Positions 44,876-54,597 are shown, counted from the first letter of the stretch. The stretch is 63,354 nucleotides of DNA from an uncultured Bacilli bacterium (GCA_934183165.1 CAKPRZ010000007.1:1-63354); one strand, 5' to 3'. Program-made: numbers and translations. The notes: generated by a model from the sequence alone, not told the origin.

Positions 44876-44951
44876 TAACTTACTCCTTTATTGTATTACT
44901 TGACTAACACAATAATACATCCTCTTTTAATCAATGTCAATAAAAAAACAT

Positions 44952-44974
44952 AAAAAAAACTCTCCTAAGAGAGT
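44952..44974 (-). terminator. Terminator of tRNA-Asn/tRNA-Glu
   Basis: ACTCTC and GAGAGT pair around TTAG, followed by T7 on the minus strand, 12 bases after tRNA-Glu. Confidence 0.88.
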
Positions 44975-44985
44975 ATTTACATTCT

Positions 44986-45062
44986 TGGTGACCAGTACGG
45001 GATTCGGACCCGTGAATGCCGCCGTGAAAGGGCGGTGTGTTAAGCCACTTCACCAACTGGCC
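44986..45062 (-). tRNA. tRNA-Glu (anticodon TTC)
   Basis: A 77-base minus-strand tRNA with encoded CCA. The acceptor GGCCAGT pairs with ACTGGTC, the anticodon loop CTTTCAC gives TTC, and the T loop is TCCGAAT. Confidence 0.94.
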
Positions 45063-45070
45063 AAAAAAAA

Positions 45071-45146
45071 TGGCGCTCGATGTAGGACTCGGACCTACGA
45101 CCTGCCGGTTAACAGCCGGATGCTCTACCAACTGAGCTAATCGAGC
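45071..45146 (-). tRNA. tRNA-Asn (anticodon GTT)
   Basis: A 76-base minus-strand tRNA with encoded CCA. The acceptor GCTCGAT pairs with ATCGAGC, the anticodon stem is TCCGG/CCGGC (inner pairs), the loop CTGTTAA gives GTT, and the T loop is TCCGAGT. It is co-transcribed with tRNA-Glu and lies just downstream of asnS. Confidence 0.95.
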
Positions 45147-45177
45147 ACAACCATGTCTTTTCAAATAAGACTTCTCT

Positions 45178-45206
45178 ATTATATATGTTTTTTTTATTCT
45201 TGGCAA
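45178..45206 (-). promoter_or_regulatory. Promoter of tRNA-Asn/tRNA-Glu
   Basis: TTGCCA and TATAAT with a 17-base spacer on the minus strand, 32 bases before tRNA-Asn. Confidence 0.8.
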
Positions 45207-45288
45207 TACTTTTTTTGAATTTTTTTATTTTTTTATTATAGAAAGACTAAAGTACTACTCTAGTCCTTCTACAATAACGTATAAAATA

Positions 45289-46662
45289 TTAAAATTCACA
45301 TGTTTTTGGACATCTTGGATATGGAATTACATCTCTTATATTTTCTACTCCTGTTAAATAAATAAGTAATCTTTCAAATCCCATTCCAAATCCTGAATGA
45401 ATGCAACCACCATATTTTCTTAATTCAAGATACCAATATAATTCATCTTTGCTCATTCCTAGTTCATCCATTCTAGCTTCTAGTTTATCTAAATTTTCCT
45501 CTCTTTGAGAACCACCCATCAATTCTCCAGCACCAGGAACTTCTAGATCAACTGCCGCAACTGTTTTACCATCAGCATTTTGCTTCATATAGAACGCTTT
45601 TATATCTTTTGGCCAGTTTTTAATAAATACAGGTCCATCGAAGTATTCAGTAATATATTTTTCATGTTCCTTGGCAATATCTTCACCATAGTCTGGTTCA
45701 AATTCCCATTTCACATCAGCTCTCTTTAATATACTTATAACATCTTTATGATCAATTCTTGTAAACTTACTATTAATTAATTTATTTAATTTTTCTTTCA
45801 ATCCTTGTTCTACAAACTTATCAAAGAAATCCATTTCAGCCTTAGCATTATCAAGAACATATTTAACAACATATTTAAGCATATCTTCCATGATATCCAT
45901 ATCTTGTTCCAAATCACAAAATGCAATTTCAGGCTCTATCATCCAAAATTCTGATGCGTGAGTTTTTGTATTAGAATTTTCAGCTCTAAAAGTTGGTCCA
46001 AACGTGTATGTTTTTTTATAGGCCATAGCAAATGTTTCAGCTTCCAATTGTCCAGATACCGTAAGTGATGTTTGTTTTCCAAAGAAGTCTTTTGAATAAT
46101 CAACTTTTCCACTTAATTTATCAATAGGAAGTGTTGTTACTTGAAACATTTCACCTGCTCCTTCACAATCGCTAGCAGTAATAAGTGGTGCATGGAAATA
46201 AACATATCCTCTATCTTGGAAATATTTATGAATAGCATAGCTTGCAATACTTCTTACCCTAAATACAGCATTAAATAGATTTGTTCTAGGTCTAAGATGC
46301 GCTACTTCTCTTAAAAACTCTTTTGTATGTCTTTTTGGTTGAATTGGATAATCATCAGGGCAATCGCCTTCTAATTTTAAATCAATCAAGCTTAGTTCTA
46401 TTTTTTGACCCTCTTTAGGGCTTTCTATTACCTTCCCTGTTATAGTGATACTACTTCCAATTTTTAGTTTTTGAATTTCATCAAAATTTTCTAAATCTTT
46501 ATCATATACAACTTGTAAATTAGAAAAGTATGTACCATCGTTAAAATCGATAAAACCAAATTCCTTTTGTTTACGATGGTTTCTTATCCATCCTTGTAGT
46601 ATTACTTCTTTTCCAATGAATTCTTCTTCTTTTTCTTTTAATTCTCTTAAATCTAACTTCAT
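45289..46662 (-). CDS. asnS: Asparaginyl-tRNA synthetase
   Basis: A class IIb synthetase of 457 residues with an N-terminal OB fold (VILQGWIRNHRKQKEFGFID), motif 2 (TFGPTFRAENSNT, FWMIEPE) and motif 3 (GFGMGFERLLIYLTG). The C-terminal end CPKTCEF lacks the insertion seen in AspRS. It overlaps gatB by one base (TAATG) as the last gene of gatCAB-asnS. A long inverted repeat between it and the tRNA promoter (about 45245-45280) has no T run. Confidence 0.95.
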   Translation of the reverse strand: MKLDLRELKEKEEEFIGKEVILQGWIRNHRKQKEFGFIDFNDGTYFSNLQVVYDKDLENFDEIQKLKIGSSITITGKVIESPKEGQKIELSLIDLKLEGDCPDDYPIQPKRHTKEFLREVAHLRPRTNLFNAVFRVRSIASYAIHKYFQDRGYVYFHAPLITASDCEGAGEMFQVTTLPIDKLSGKVDYSKDFFGKQTSLTVSGQLEAETFAMAYKKTYTFGPTFRAENSNTKTHASEFWMIEPEIAFCDLEQDMDIMEDMLKYVVKYVLDNAKAEMDFFDKFVEQGLKEKLNKLINSKFTRIDHKDVISILKRADVKWEFEPDYGEDIAKEHEKYITEYFDGPVFIKNWPKDIKAFYMKQNADGKTVAAVDLEVPGAGELMGGSQREENLDKLEARMDELGMSKDELYWYLELRKYGGCIHSGFGMGFERLLIYLTGVENIRDVIPYPRCPKTCEF

Positions 46663-48122
46663 TACTTTCCCTCCAATTCTTGTTTCAACATCTCATATGT
46701 TGTACTTGGACTAGCTTGACCTCTTGTCTTTTTCATTACTTGTCCTACCAAGAAGTCAATTATATTAGTTCTTCCACTTCTATATTGTTCATAAGCTTCC
46801 TTATGTTCGTCTAATACTTCTAAAACTATTTTTTTAATTTCATCACTACTACCAATTTGTTTGATACCTAATTTTTCTATTATCTTAATAGGATCTTCTT
46901 CTTCTTCTAAAGATTTTAATAATACTTCTTTTCCTTGCTTTATAGATACTTCACCATCTACAACTTTTTTAATAAGTTTAGAAAGCATTTTTGGAGTAAT
47001 AGAAATTTCAGATATTTCTTTACCTAGTTTGTTTAAATTTCCTAATAATATACTACTTATCCAGTTAGATGCCACTTTTGGTGTTATTCCTTCTTTTAAA
47101 ACTTCTTCAAAATAATCTGAAACAGCTTTATCTTTAACCAAAATAGTTGCATCAAAATCTGATAAACCTAAATTATTGATATAATTTTCACGACGTTCTG
47201 GGGCAAGACTTGGAATATCTTTCTTAATTTCTTCCAACCACTCTTTTGAAACAACAAATTTAGGAATATTTGGCTCTACAAAATATTTATAATCAATAGC
47301 ATCTACCTTACTACGCATATATATAGTAGTACCCGACTCTTCATCCCATCTACGTGTTTGTTGTTGCATATCATCATATTCACTAGATTCCTTTAATTTA
47401 ATTTGACGATCTATTTCATAATTTATAGCTTCCTTTACTCCTCCAAATGAGTTTACATTTTTAATTTCTACTTTAGTTCCCCAATTACTTGGATCAGATT
47501 CATCCTTATTGCTATCCATAATAGAAACATTTACATCACATCTTATTTGACCTTTTTTACTATCTGCCTCACTTATATTAGCATATTGATAAATACTTCT
47601 CATTGTTTCTAAAAATGATACTGCCTCTTCTGAAGAATGAAATGTTGGCTCTGTTACTAACTCTAATAATGGAACTCCTGCTCTATTATAATCAATTGCT
47701 GAATAATCACTATAATGATCCATTCCTGCTGAATCCTCTTCCAAATGTATATTATTAATTTTAGCTATCTTTTCTTCATTATTGCAAAGATATTTTAAAC
47801 TACCATAAATACCAACTGGAATAGGTTTAGTTTCTTGAGTAATTTGATATCCTTTAGGTAAATCAGGATAATAATAATTTTTTCTTTCAAAATACATATA
47901 TTCTGGTTGTTTACAATTTAGTATGATACTTACCATCAAAGATTTTCTTACAGCTTCTTTATTAACAACTGGTAATGTTCCAGGAAAGCCCATATCTACT
48001 GGTCTTACATTTGTATTTGGAATATCACTGTATGAGTTAGCAGCCGAAGAAAAAGCTTTAGTATTTGTCCTACTTATCTCACAATGCATTTCTAAACCGA
48101 TTAACGCTTTATATTCAGTCAT
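46662..48122 (-). CDS. gatB: Asp/Glu-tRNA amidotransferase subunit B
   Basis: GatB binds misacylated tRNA and activates it with ATP so that GatA-derived ammonia forms Gln-tRNA or Asn-tRNA. The 486-residue product has the GatB core (GLEMHCEISRTNTKAFS, YYYPDLPKGYQITQ, EEDSAGMDHY, DYNRAGVPLLELVTEP) and the C-terminal YqeY-like tail ending in MLKQEL. Length is typical. The ATG coincides with the gatA stop. Confidence 0.96.
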   Translation of the reverse strand: MTEYKALIGLEMHCEISRTNTKAFSSAANSYSDIPNTNVRPVDMGFPGTLPVVNKEAVRKSLMVSIILNCKQPEYMYFERKNYYYPDLPKGYQITQETKPIPVGIYGSLKYLCNNEEKIAKINNIHLEEDSAGMDHYSDYSAIDYNRAGVPLLELVTEPTFHSSEEAVSFLETMRSIYQYANISEADSKKGQIRCDVNVSIMDSNKDESDPSNWGTKVEIKNVNSFGGVKEAINYEIDRQIKLKESSEYDDMQQQTRRWDEESGTTIYMRSKVDAIDYKYFVEPNIPKFVVSKEWLEEIKKDIPSLAPERRENYINNLGLSDFDATILVKDKAVSDYFEEVLKEGITPKVASNWISSILLGNLNKLGKEISEISITPKMLSKLIKKVVDGEVSIKQGKEVLLKSLEEEEDPIKIIEKLGIKQIGSSDEIKKIVLEVLDEHKEAYEQYRSGRTNIIDFLVGQVMKKTRGQASPSTTYEMLKQELEGK

Positions 48123-49579
48123 TATTTCACCTCTTTTGCAATTTGATTTTTATATTCCATTGCATCTTGTAGTGCATAAGCAATATTTAAAACATTTTGA
48201 TCATCATAACAATTACCAGTTATATTAACACCAACAGGTAATTTATTAATAAAGCCATTAGGAATAGTAATAGATGGAAAGCCACCATAATTTCCTATTT
48301 GTAAGTGTTCATCTAATGCCGTTGTTCTAGCATCTATTGCATCATGTGATCCTTCTAATTTTTTAGCAGGACCAGTACCAACAGGCAATATCATTGCATC
48401 ATAATCTTTAAAGAATTGTTTCCACTTATCCACTAATAATCTTCTAACTCTTTGAGCATTTCTGAAATATCTTTCTATATTCTGTGATTGTAAAACGTAA
48501 GATCCTATAACAAACCTTCTTTTTATTAATGGAGAAAAGCCTTTAGTACGGTAATCCTTCATCATTTCAATATAATTTTTTCCTTCTCCTCGTGGTCCAA
48601 AGATAAATCCTGTTAAATTAGACATATTACTTGTTGCCTCAGCACATGATATAACAACATAAACGGATGCTGATGCATTTAATAGTTTTTGATCAACAGA
48701 TACTTCTTCTATTTCCATACCAAGACTTTTACAAACATCAATTGTTTTCTGGAAATTTTCTAAATGAGCTTTAAGTTCATCTGATGCATCTTTATACATG
48801 TTAATATCACATAGTTCTTTAACGTAACACAATTTTTTACCTTTTACATTTTTATTTAAATCTTTATATAAGTTGATTTTACTAGAATCCCAACTAGTCA
48901 TATCATTTTTATCAATGCCTTTCATAGCATCTACAACTATTGCAGCATCTTCTACACATCTTGTTAAAACACCACAGTGATCAAGACTACTAGCAAAAGG
49001 AAACAATCCATATCTCGAAATCATTCCATACGTAGGTTTATAACCAACTATTCCACAATAAGCAGCAGGCTTTCTAATCGAATCTCCTGTATCGGATCCT
49101 GTTGCAAAAGGATATACTCCAGAAGCAACAGCACATGCAGAACCAGCTGATGAACCAGCACACATTCTAGACAAATCCCAAGGATTTCTTACAATTCCGG
49201 TATGCCCTGTAGTACCAGTTCCTCCCATGCCAAATTCATCCATTACAGTTTTATTAACAGCAATAGCTCCATTTTTCTCCAAATTATTAATGGCAGTCGC
49301 AGTAAAAAATGGAACATAATCCTTTAAAGTATTAGAAGAACCTGTACTCAAGATACCTTTAGTACTATAATTATCTTTTATACCATAAGGAATACCTGAA
49401 AGAATAGAATCAGTAACACTTCCACCACGTGCATCATCTAAAATAGTTACAAAAGCATTACAACGTTCTTGTAATAAATGAGATTTTTTTAAAGCTTCCG
49501 CTACTAATTCATCACTACTAACATTACCAGATTTTAAGTCATTATGTAATTCAATAAGTGTCTTAGACATATATTCCAT
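48122..49579 (-). CDS. gatA: Asp/Glu-tRNA amidotransferase subunit A
   Basis: GatA is the glutaminase of the complex. The 485-residue protein has the amidase-signature Ser-Ser-Lys triad: Lys in GIPYGIKDNYSTKG, GSSAGSACAVASG, and FATGSDTGDSIRKPAAYCG with the nucleophile Ser. The start has GGTGGAATAAT; a second ATG three codons later is possible. It begins 1 base after gatC. Confidence 0.96.
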   Translation of the reverse strand: MEYMSKTLIELHNDLKSGNVSSDELVAEALKKSHLLQERCNAFVTILDDARGGSVTDSILSGIPYGIKDNYSTKGILSTGSSNTLKDYVPFFTATAINNLEKNGAIAVNKTVMDEFGMGGTGTTGHTGIVRNPWDLSRMCAGSSAGSACAVASGVYPFATGSDTGDSIRKPAAYCGIVGYKPTYGMISRYGLFPFASSLDHCGVLTRCVEDAAIVVDAMKGIDKNDMTSWDSSKINLYKDLNKNVKGKKLCYVKELCDINMYKDASDELKAHLENFQKTIDVCKSLGMEIEEVSVDQKLLNASASVYVVISCAEATSNMSNLTGFIFGPRGEGKNYIEMMKDYRTKGFSPLIKRRFVIGSYVLQSQNIERYFRNAQRVRRLLVDKWKQFFKDYDAMILPVGTGPAKKLEGSHDAIDARTTALDEHLQIGNYGGFPSITIPNGFINKLPVGVNITGNCYDDQNVLNIAYALQDAMEYKNQIAKEVK

Positions 49580-49580
49580 A

Positions 49581-49877
49581 TTATTCCACCACCTTTGGTA
49601 CTATAACTTCTTGCCCATTATCAAAGTCACAGTTTTGTAATAATTCTTCAACCGGGATTGATTCTTCTACTACATCTTCTCTCAAATCATAAATTACAGT
49701 ATCTAAACAATGTGTCATCGGTTCAACTTCCTGAATATTCGGTATTTCATTAATAATATCTATTGTTTTATCAATTACTTCAAACTCATCTAAAACCTGT
49801 TTATTTTCTTCTTCAGTAAGACCAATTAACAGCTTATCAGCATAATCATTAACCATCTCTCTAGTAAATTTACTCAT
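49581..49877 (-). CDS. gatC: Asp/Glu-tRNA amidotransferase subunit C
   Basis: GatC stabilises the GatA-GatB complex. The 98-residue product has the family pattern: an N-terminal helix, LADKLLIGLTEEE-like start (ADKLLIGLTEEENKQ), then EVEPMTHCLD and LREDVVEESI. The start at 49877 has AGAGGAGG; the longer frame runs into the T-box terminator. Confidence 0.92.
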   Translation of the reverse strand: MSKFTREMVNDYADKLLIGLTEEENKQVLDEFEVIDKTIDIINEIPNIQEVEPMTHCLDTVIYDLREDVVEESIPVEELLQNCDFDNGQEVIVPKVVE

Positions 49878-49891
49878 ATATCCTCCTCTAA

Positions 49892-50119
49892 ATAAAAAAA
49901 CAGCATCATCCCAAAAGGGACGAATGCTGTTTATCCGTGGTACCACCCTAGTTATCAATTTCTTGATCACTCTTATTTTAACGGGTATACCGGCTAAAGC
50001 TACTTAGTTTCACAATAGCAACTCCAAAGTGTTTTTCTCAATAAATAGTAGTGTTAGATTCCACCATCCTAACTCTCTGTAACTTTTCATTATTGATACT
50101 CTCTTTTTCTCAGTTATTA
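49892..50119 (-). promoter_or_regulatory. T-box riboswitch, asparagine specific
   Basis: On the minus strand the leader has AGAGAG in stem I and, in the context GAGAAAAACACTTTGG, the specifier codon AAC at 50031-50033 (Asn). The T-box core AGGGTGGTACCACGG is at 49935-49949. The terminator pairs ACAGCATTCGTCCC with GGGATGATGCTGT (49900-49931) and is followed by T7. It should couple gatCAB-asnS expression to uncharged tRNA-Asn. Confidence 0.92.
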
Positions 50120-50125
50120 ATTGAA

Positions 50126-50154
50126 AGTATAAACTATTAGCCTTATTTTGTCAA
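50126..50154 (-). promoter_or_regulatory. Promoter of the Asn T-box/gatCAB-asnS transcript
   Basis: A consensus TTGACA and TATACT with a 17-base spacer on the minus strand. Confidence 0.88.
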
Positions 50155-50175
50155 TATTAGCAACTTGAAAAGCAC

Positions 50176-50200
50176 AAAAAAACCTTGAACAAGCAAGGTT
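50176..50200 (-). terminator. Terminator of tRNA-Ser
   Basis: AACCTTG and CAAGGTT pair around a 6-base loop, followed by TTTTT on the minus strand. Confidence 0.85.
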
Positions 50201-50209
50201 AATTTCATA

Positions 50210-50300
50210 TGGCGGAGCAGGAGGGATTTGAACCCTCGCGCCAGTTGCCCGACCTACACCCTTAGCAGGGGCGCCTCTTCAGCCTCTTGAGTACTGCTCC
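50210..50300 (-). tRNA. tRNA-Ser (anticodon GCT)
   Basis: A 91-base class II tRNA on the minus strand with a long variable arm and encoded CCA. The acceptor GGAGCAG pairs with CTGCTCC, the anticodon loop CTGCTAA gives GCT (AGC/AGT), and the T loop is TTCAAAT. Confidence 0.95.
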
Positions 50301-50354
50301 AAAACTGACTAATTAATTATAACAACTGTTTTTAAATTAGTCAATATCTATATT

Positions 50355-51563
50355 TTATTTCGTCCTTAAATTTAAATAAGTAATAAAGCCAAATAAAATA
50401 TTTTTATATTCTTCAGAGATAAACCTTATTGATTCTAACTCTTTTTTACTATCATTAAACATTATATGCATTTTTTCTTCAGCATATTCTAGTGCTCCCG
50501 ATTTAATAAACATATTTTGAACAGCTTCAATATCTTTTTTAGTTAAATTAGACTTACCATAATAATTACTTATCTTCTTTAAAGTATCTAAGTCATTTTC
50601 AACTAGGTAAGCATATAAAATAGTTTGTTTAAATTCCGAAATATCAGAAGATGTTTTTCCAAGCTCATCTTCACTACCAAATATACCAAAAATATCATCT
50701 TTTATTTGAAATGCTATACCTAGTTTATAAAGGATAGATTCCATTTTTGATATTTCTTCACTATTTCGTTTAGCTAGAGTCATACCAAGAAAATAAGGCC
50801 CAATTATTGAATACCAAGCTGTTTTAAGCCTATATATCTCCATGACCGCATCCATACTGGTTACTATATCCTTGCTATATTGTTCCTTAAACGGAAGCAA
50901 TACATCAATAATCTCTCCCTTGATCGTATTTATAACTATTTTATTATATAAATCCATAAGCTCAGAAAAGTTATCTGATTTAGAATAATTATCTATAATA
51001 ATTTTATTAGTAAAATAAAAGCCTAGATCTCCAATACATATTCCAAGTGAATTTGCTATATGTTTAGATTTCACATCAAAATCTTTTTCTAAACCACTAT
51101 ATTTTAAAAATCTCTTTTTATAAGATTCGGGAATAGTAGTCTTGCCTCTTCTTAATTTAGCATTATCTATAATATCATCATGAATCAAAATAGAAGTTTG
51201 GAAAACCTCATAAGCAAGAGCAAGCGGTAAATAATAATCACCTTCTATAAAACTATTATATCCAAGTGATATTAGTAATGCTCTTAAGAACTTACCATCA
51301 TTATTCATTCTCTTTAACTCTTCAACCGCTTCTTTTACAATATCATTATCAAGTTGATCTGTAAAAGTATCGTTTATTTTAACAATTTCATTATTTAACT
51401 TTTCTTTTTCTTTGTTATAAAACTTTAAAAACGAATATAAGCACTCTGCTTCTTTTGAACCTTCTATATATTCGATATCAATGTTCTTATTTTTCAATAA
51501 CCATTTATAAAAATCATCTATGTTGCTAAAATTCAACAATTCATTAGTAAATACTTTTATCAA
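50355..51563 (-). CDS. Polyprenyl diphosphate synthase family protein
   Basis: The 402-residue protein has a trans-prenyltransferase core: LRALLISLGYNSF, the first Asp-rich motif ILIHDDIIDNAKLRRGKTT, and a second motif FQIKDDIFGIFG in which the last Asp is replaced by Gly (DDxxG, as in some GGPP-type synthases). An N-terminal extension of about 75 residues is unusual. It would make a linear isoprenoid such as geranylgeranyl diphosphate. The start is TTG with GGAGG six bases upstream. It stands alone. Confidence 0.85.
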   Translation of the reverse strand: MIKVFTNELLNFSNIDDFYKWLLKNKNIDIEYIEGSKEAECLYSFLKFYNKEKEKLNNEIVKINDTFTDQLDNDIVKEAVEELKRMNNDGKFLRALLISLGYNSFIEGDYYLPLALAYEVFQTSILIHDDIIDNAKLRRGKTTIPESYKKRFLKYSGLEKDFDVKSKHIANSLGICIGDLGFYFTNKIIIDNYSKSDNFSELMDLYNKIVINTIKGEIIDVLLPFKEQYSKDIVTSMDAVMEIYRLKTAWYSIIGPYFLGMTLAKRNSEEISKMESILYKLGIAFQIKDDIFGIFGSEDELGKTSSDISEFKQTILYAYLVENDLDTLKKISNYYGKSNLTKKDIEAVQNMFIKSGALEYAEEKMHIMFNDSKKELESIRFISEEYKNILFGFITYLNLRTK

Positions 51564-51638
51564 AATGTACCTCCATATCTACATACGTATAATGTTATCA
51601 ACTTTTTAGAGGATAAGCAACACTAAAATTAAAAATGT

Positions 51639-52091
51639 TTAATAATTTAATTTCTTTTTATATGCTTTATTACCTATTTGAACCTGTTTATAAACATAAA
51701 CATTTAATTTTTCATTTAAAAGATTAAGACCGTCTTCTAGTGAAGATGATGATACTTCTTCTAGTGTCAAGCATTTGTGCTCATCACGTATTGATGATAT
51801 TACACAGCCATCATCATTTTTTTTAAATTTAACTATGTATCCCCATTCAAGTACATTATCTATTTTTGTTTGCTTGCAAACAATACTATAATCAGGATAA
51901 TATTCAACTTCATTTATAATTCTATTGGACACATTATTAAGTGAAGTTAGTAAATTTTCTCCATAATCATACAACTCCAACTCATGGTCATCTTCAACTC
52001 TTGTAACAACATCATTTCCGTATGATGATACGCTAATTAAGCATCCTTCATCTAATTTTTTGTTTAAACCCTTAAAAAACTTATTTTTCAT
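51639..52091 (-). CDS. Uncharacterised protein
   Basis: This 150-residue protein is not recognised. It is soluble, with a mixed strand/helix pattern. It has several Cys (CLISVSSYG, YSIVCKQTK, GCVIS, HKCLTLEE) and a Lys-rich C-terminus. The start at 52091 has GGGGAG seven bases upstream. It stands in the accessory region upstream of the polyprenyl synthase, on the same strand, without a clear operon partner. Confidence 0.55.
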   Translation of the reverse strand: MKNKFFKGLNKKLDEGCLISVSSYGNDVVTRVEDDHELELYDYGENLLTSLNNVSNRIINEVEYYPDYSIVCKQTKIDNVLEWGYIVKFKKNDDGCVISSIRDEHKCLTLEEVSSSSLEDGLNLLNEKLNVYVYKQVQIGNKAYKKKLNY

Positions 52092-52170
52092 CAAACCACT
52101 CCCCTATAAATATTATCATAAATAATTTAAGCTTTCTAATACTTTATTTTTATTAATAATATAACTTAAA

Positions 52171-53793
52171 CTAATAATTCTTATCAAAATAATCAATTAT
52201 AGTATTGGTCTCTTTAAATGCTCTCTCACTTATTGAAATTCCATAAGGAACCTTAATATTAAGTAATTTTGTACACCCTCTAAAAGCCGATGATCCTATT
52301 GCTTTTAAATTACTATTTTCCTCTATTACTACTTCAGATAAGTTTGTATCATTATGAAATGCATGTCCCCCTATCCTAGTAACTGAATCTGGTATTACTA
52401 TTTTTTTTAAAGATGTACAGTTTTGAAAACTATTCCCTCTTATCTCTTTTAAATTATTAGAAAGTCTTACTTCTTCTAACGAACTTGCATTATAGAATGA
52501 TTCTCCTCCTAAATATTCTAATGTATCTGGTAATATTATTCTTTTTATACTTTTTGCATTATAAAATGCTCCTCCACCTAGATATTGTAATTCATTCGGA
52601 ATGTTTACCGTCTTTAACTTTTTACAATTTTTAAAGGCTTGGCCTCTTATTTCTATTATACTATCTGGTAGATTAACTTCCTCTAATAACCACATATTAG
52701 AAAATGTATTTCCTCTTAAGCTTACTACTTTTTCTCCTTTATATTCTTCTGGAATTACTACTTTTTTCATATTTGTAAGTCCCATTGTATAAAATCTTAC
52801 TGCATACCCACTTTCTACTTTTTCATACATTATTCTTGGATTTATGAAAATTATCATTGGTAAAACCACTGCAATTACAAAAGTTATTATTTGTAACAAT
52901 ATAGAACTATCTTTTACTAACATATCTTTATTACTCATAACTATATTAGATATTTTTTCGCTAGGTCTTGATTTAACTTCTCTTTTTAAATATTTAATCA
53001 AATTATACTTTTTAGTAATTATAAAATAAATCAATAAAATTACAAAACCTATTAAATATGTATAAATTGGAAAATGAAAAAATATCAAAATAGTATATAC
53101 AAATACTAATAATGCAAAAATAATATTCATTACGTTCTTTCTTGCCAAAGCCTTTGGTGGAAGTTGTTTAATATTTTCATTTATACCTGCTTTTATAAGT
53201 TCTCTTTTAATAACTTCTCCTAATAACTTTTCTTCATCATTATCAAAAATTGGATCAAAATTAAATACTTTAACTACCGAATTATAATTTAAAACCATAT
53301 TTACATCGATTTCTTCATTACAATTAGGACACTTTCTAGTTAATTCTCTTAATACTTTACCGCACTTTGGACAAAAAATAGTATCTTCTGGCATTGCTCT
53401 TAAGTATTTATTCTCACTGTAGCTATCTCTAACATAAGAGGTATGACTCTTTTTGAAAAGCATTAATATATAGCATGTTGGAACTACAATAAAAATTACT
53501 ACTCCCATTAAAATTGTCAATATTGCAGTTAACCAAAATAAATCATTGAAAAAGATACACGCTATCAAAGCAAGAATAGATAAGGTTATATAAGTATTAA
53601 GAAGTAAGTCTTGAATTTTAACATTATATCTGGAAAATATTTTTGATAATGGTACAACTCCCATAATACCTAAAGCTATTACCACCATAAAGACATCAAG
53701 AACTTCATTTCCTGTATCAGCTATATTCTTTAAAATACCAACAATTATATATCCAAATATAATAGCAATTAATGTAATAATCTTTTTTTTCAC
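52171..53793 (-). CDS. Membrane protein with zinc ribbon and BspA-like leucine-rich repeats
   Basis: The 540-residue protein has four hydrophobic helices (about 5-110), a zinc ribbon (CPKCGKVLRELTRKCPNC, about 136-153), and two more helices near 225-270. A further helix lies near 305-325, followed by an exported C-terminal domain of five or six LRR_5 repeats of the type LPDSIxEIRGxAFxNCxxL. Such repeats usually bind proteins on surfaces. The start is GTG. It is the last gene of a three-gene run with 53808-54575 and 54598-54972. Confidence 0.75.
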   Translation of the reverse strand: MKKKIITLIAIIFGYIIVGILKNIADTGNEVLDVFMVVIALGIMGVVPLSKIFSRYNVKIQDLLLNTYITLSILALIACIFFNDLFWLTAILTILMGVVIFIVVPTCYILMLFKKSHTSYVRDSYSENKYLRAMPEDTIFCPKCGKVLRELTRKCPNCNEEIDVNMVLNYNSVVKVFNFDPIFDNDEEKLLGEVIKRELIKAGINENIKQLPPKALARKNVMNIIFALLVFVYTILIFFHFPIYTYLIGFVILLIYFIITKKYNLIKYLKREVKSRPSEKISNIVMSNKDMLVKDSSILLQIITFVIAVVLPMIIFINPRIMYEKVESGYAVRFYTMGLTNMKKVVIPEEYKGEKVVSLRGNTFSNMWLLEEVNLPDSIIEIRGQAFKNCKKLKTVNIPNELQYLGGGAFYNAKSIKRIILPDTLEYLGGESFYNASSLEEVRLSNNLKEIRGNSFQNCTSLKKIVIPDSVTRIGGHAFHNDTNLSEVVIEENSNLKAIGSSAFRGCTKLLNIKVPYGISISERAFKETNTIIDYFDKNY

Positions 53794-53807
53794 AAACTAC
53801 CAACCCT

Positions 53808-54575
53808 TTACCTTTTTAATTTTGTTTTAATTAATTTTTTAGGATGATTATTCTCTTCATTAATATGTTCATTATCATTTGATTGACTATTCATAAGTTG
53901 TTTATATTCACGTATCTTAATATAATCATCCGCTGAAATATTAAACCTCTCAATATATTTTTCTTTTAAAAATTCATAATATCTTTGATATTCATCAAAT
54001 GTTAAAGTTTGTCTATATAAGCATAAACTATCTTTATATTCAAAGATTTCTGAATGCTGAGGAATCTTTGCTATTTTAATATCCGGTTTATAAAACTTAT
54101 CTTTCAATTTTTCTGGGGCATCACTATCCAAAAAGAATTCAGGATGTTCCATCTTATAATTTTCATCAAATGTATTTTCACTATAAATAAATGTACAAAC
54201 ACTTACAAGACCATTCGGACCTGACTCATACTTATTTTTTAAATCACCTGTAACATTATTACCTTTTAAATTAGAGTTAGTCAAATCAATAAAATCATCC
54301 CCAAGACGAAAAAGAGGGCAAAGAACAGTATTATGATATAACACTCTTCCATGATAAGGCAAAAATATCTTATCTAAATCGATATCCAAACCTCTATTTT
54401 CCAAATTAACATCCTGTATATCATCAAAATCAATATTCAAATTGCTAAAGTCAAAATTAGTATATCCTTTTTCTATCAATGATTTATATTGAGTTAAAGA
54501 TGTAACAATAATCTTTTCATCTTTATTTATATTTTTTCCTTTAAAAATTTTATTTTTTACTTTTTCTATATTCAT
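53808..54575 (-). CDS. Uncharacterised protein in the LRR-gene operon
   Basis: The 255-residue soluble protein has two short stretches with an F/L-x-x-x-N spacing like pentapeptide repeats (NFDFSNLNIDFDDIQDVNLE and DLTNSNLKGNNVTGDL). These are separated by a segment with HGRVLYHNTVLCPLFRLGDD. The C-terminal half is helical, with TFDEYQRYYEFLKEKYIERF. I recognise no family. The start at 54575 has GGGGGAATTAAT. It lies between the Cys-His-Asp small protein and the membrane LRR protein with gaps of 22 and 14 bases. Confidence 0.6.
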   Translation of the reverse strand: MNIEKVKNKIFKGKNINKDEKIIVTSLTQYKSLIEKGYTNFDFSNLNIDFDDIQDVNLENRGLDIDLDKIFLPYHGRVLYHNTVLCPLFRLGDDFIDLTNSNLKGNNVTGDLKNKYESGPNGLVSVCTFIYSENTFDENYKMEHPEFFLDSDAPEKLKDKFYKPDIKIAKIPQHSEIFEYKDSLCLYRQTLTFDEYQRYYEFLKEKYIERFNISADDYIKIREYKQLMNSQSNDNEHINEENNHPKKLIKTKLKR

Positions 54576-54597
54576 ATTAATTCCCCCAAACAACTAC

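Noticed and set aside
44934..45206. Frames of 68 and 89 residues over the tRNA-Glu/tRNA-Asn pair
   Set aside because: Both lie across the two tRNA genes and show the usual tRNA-derived protein strings.
45240..45285. Inverted repeat after asnS as a terminator
   Set aside because: The stem is good but no T run follows on the minus strand; it is followed by A-rich sequence, so I do not call it a Rho-independent terminator.
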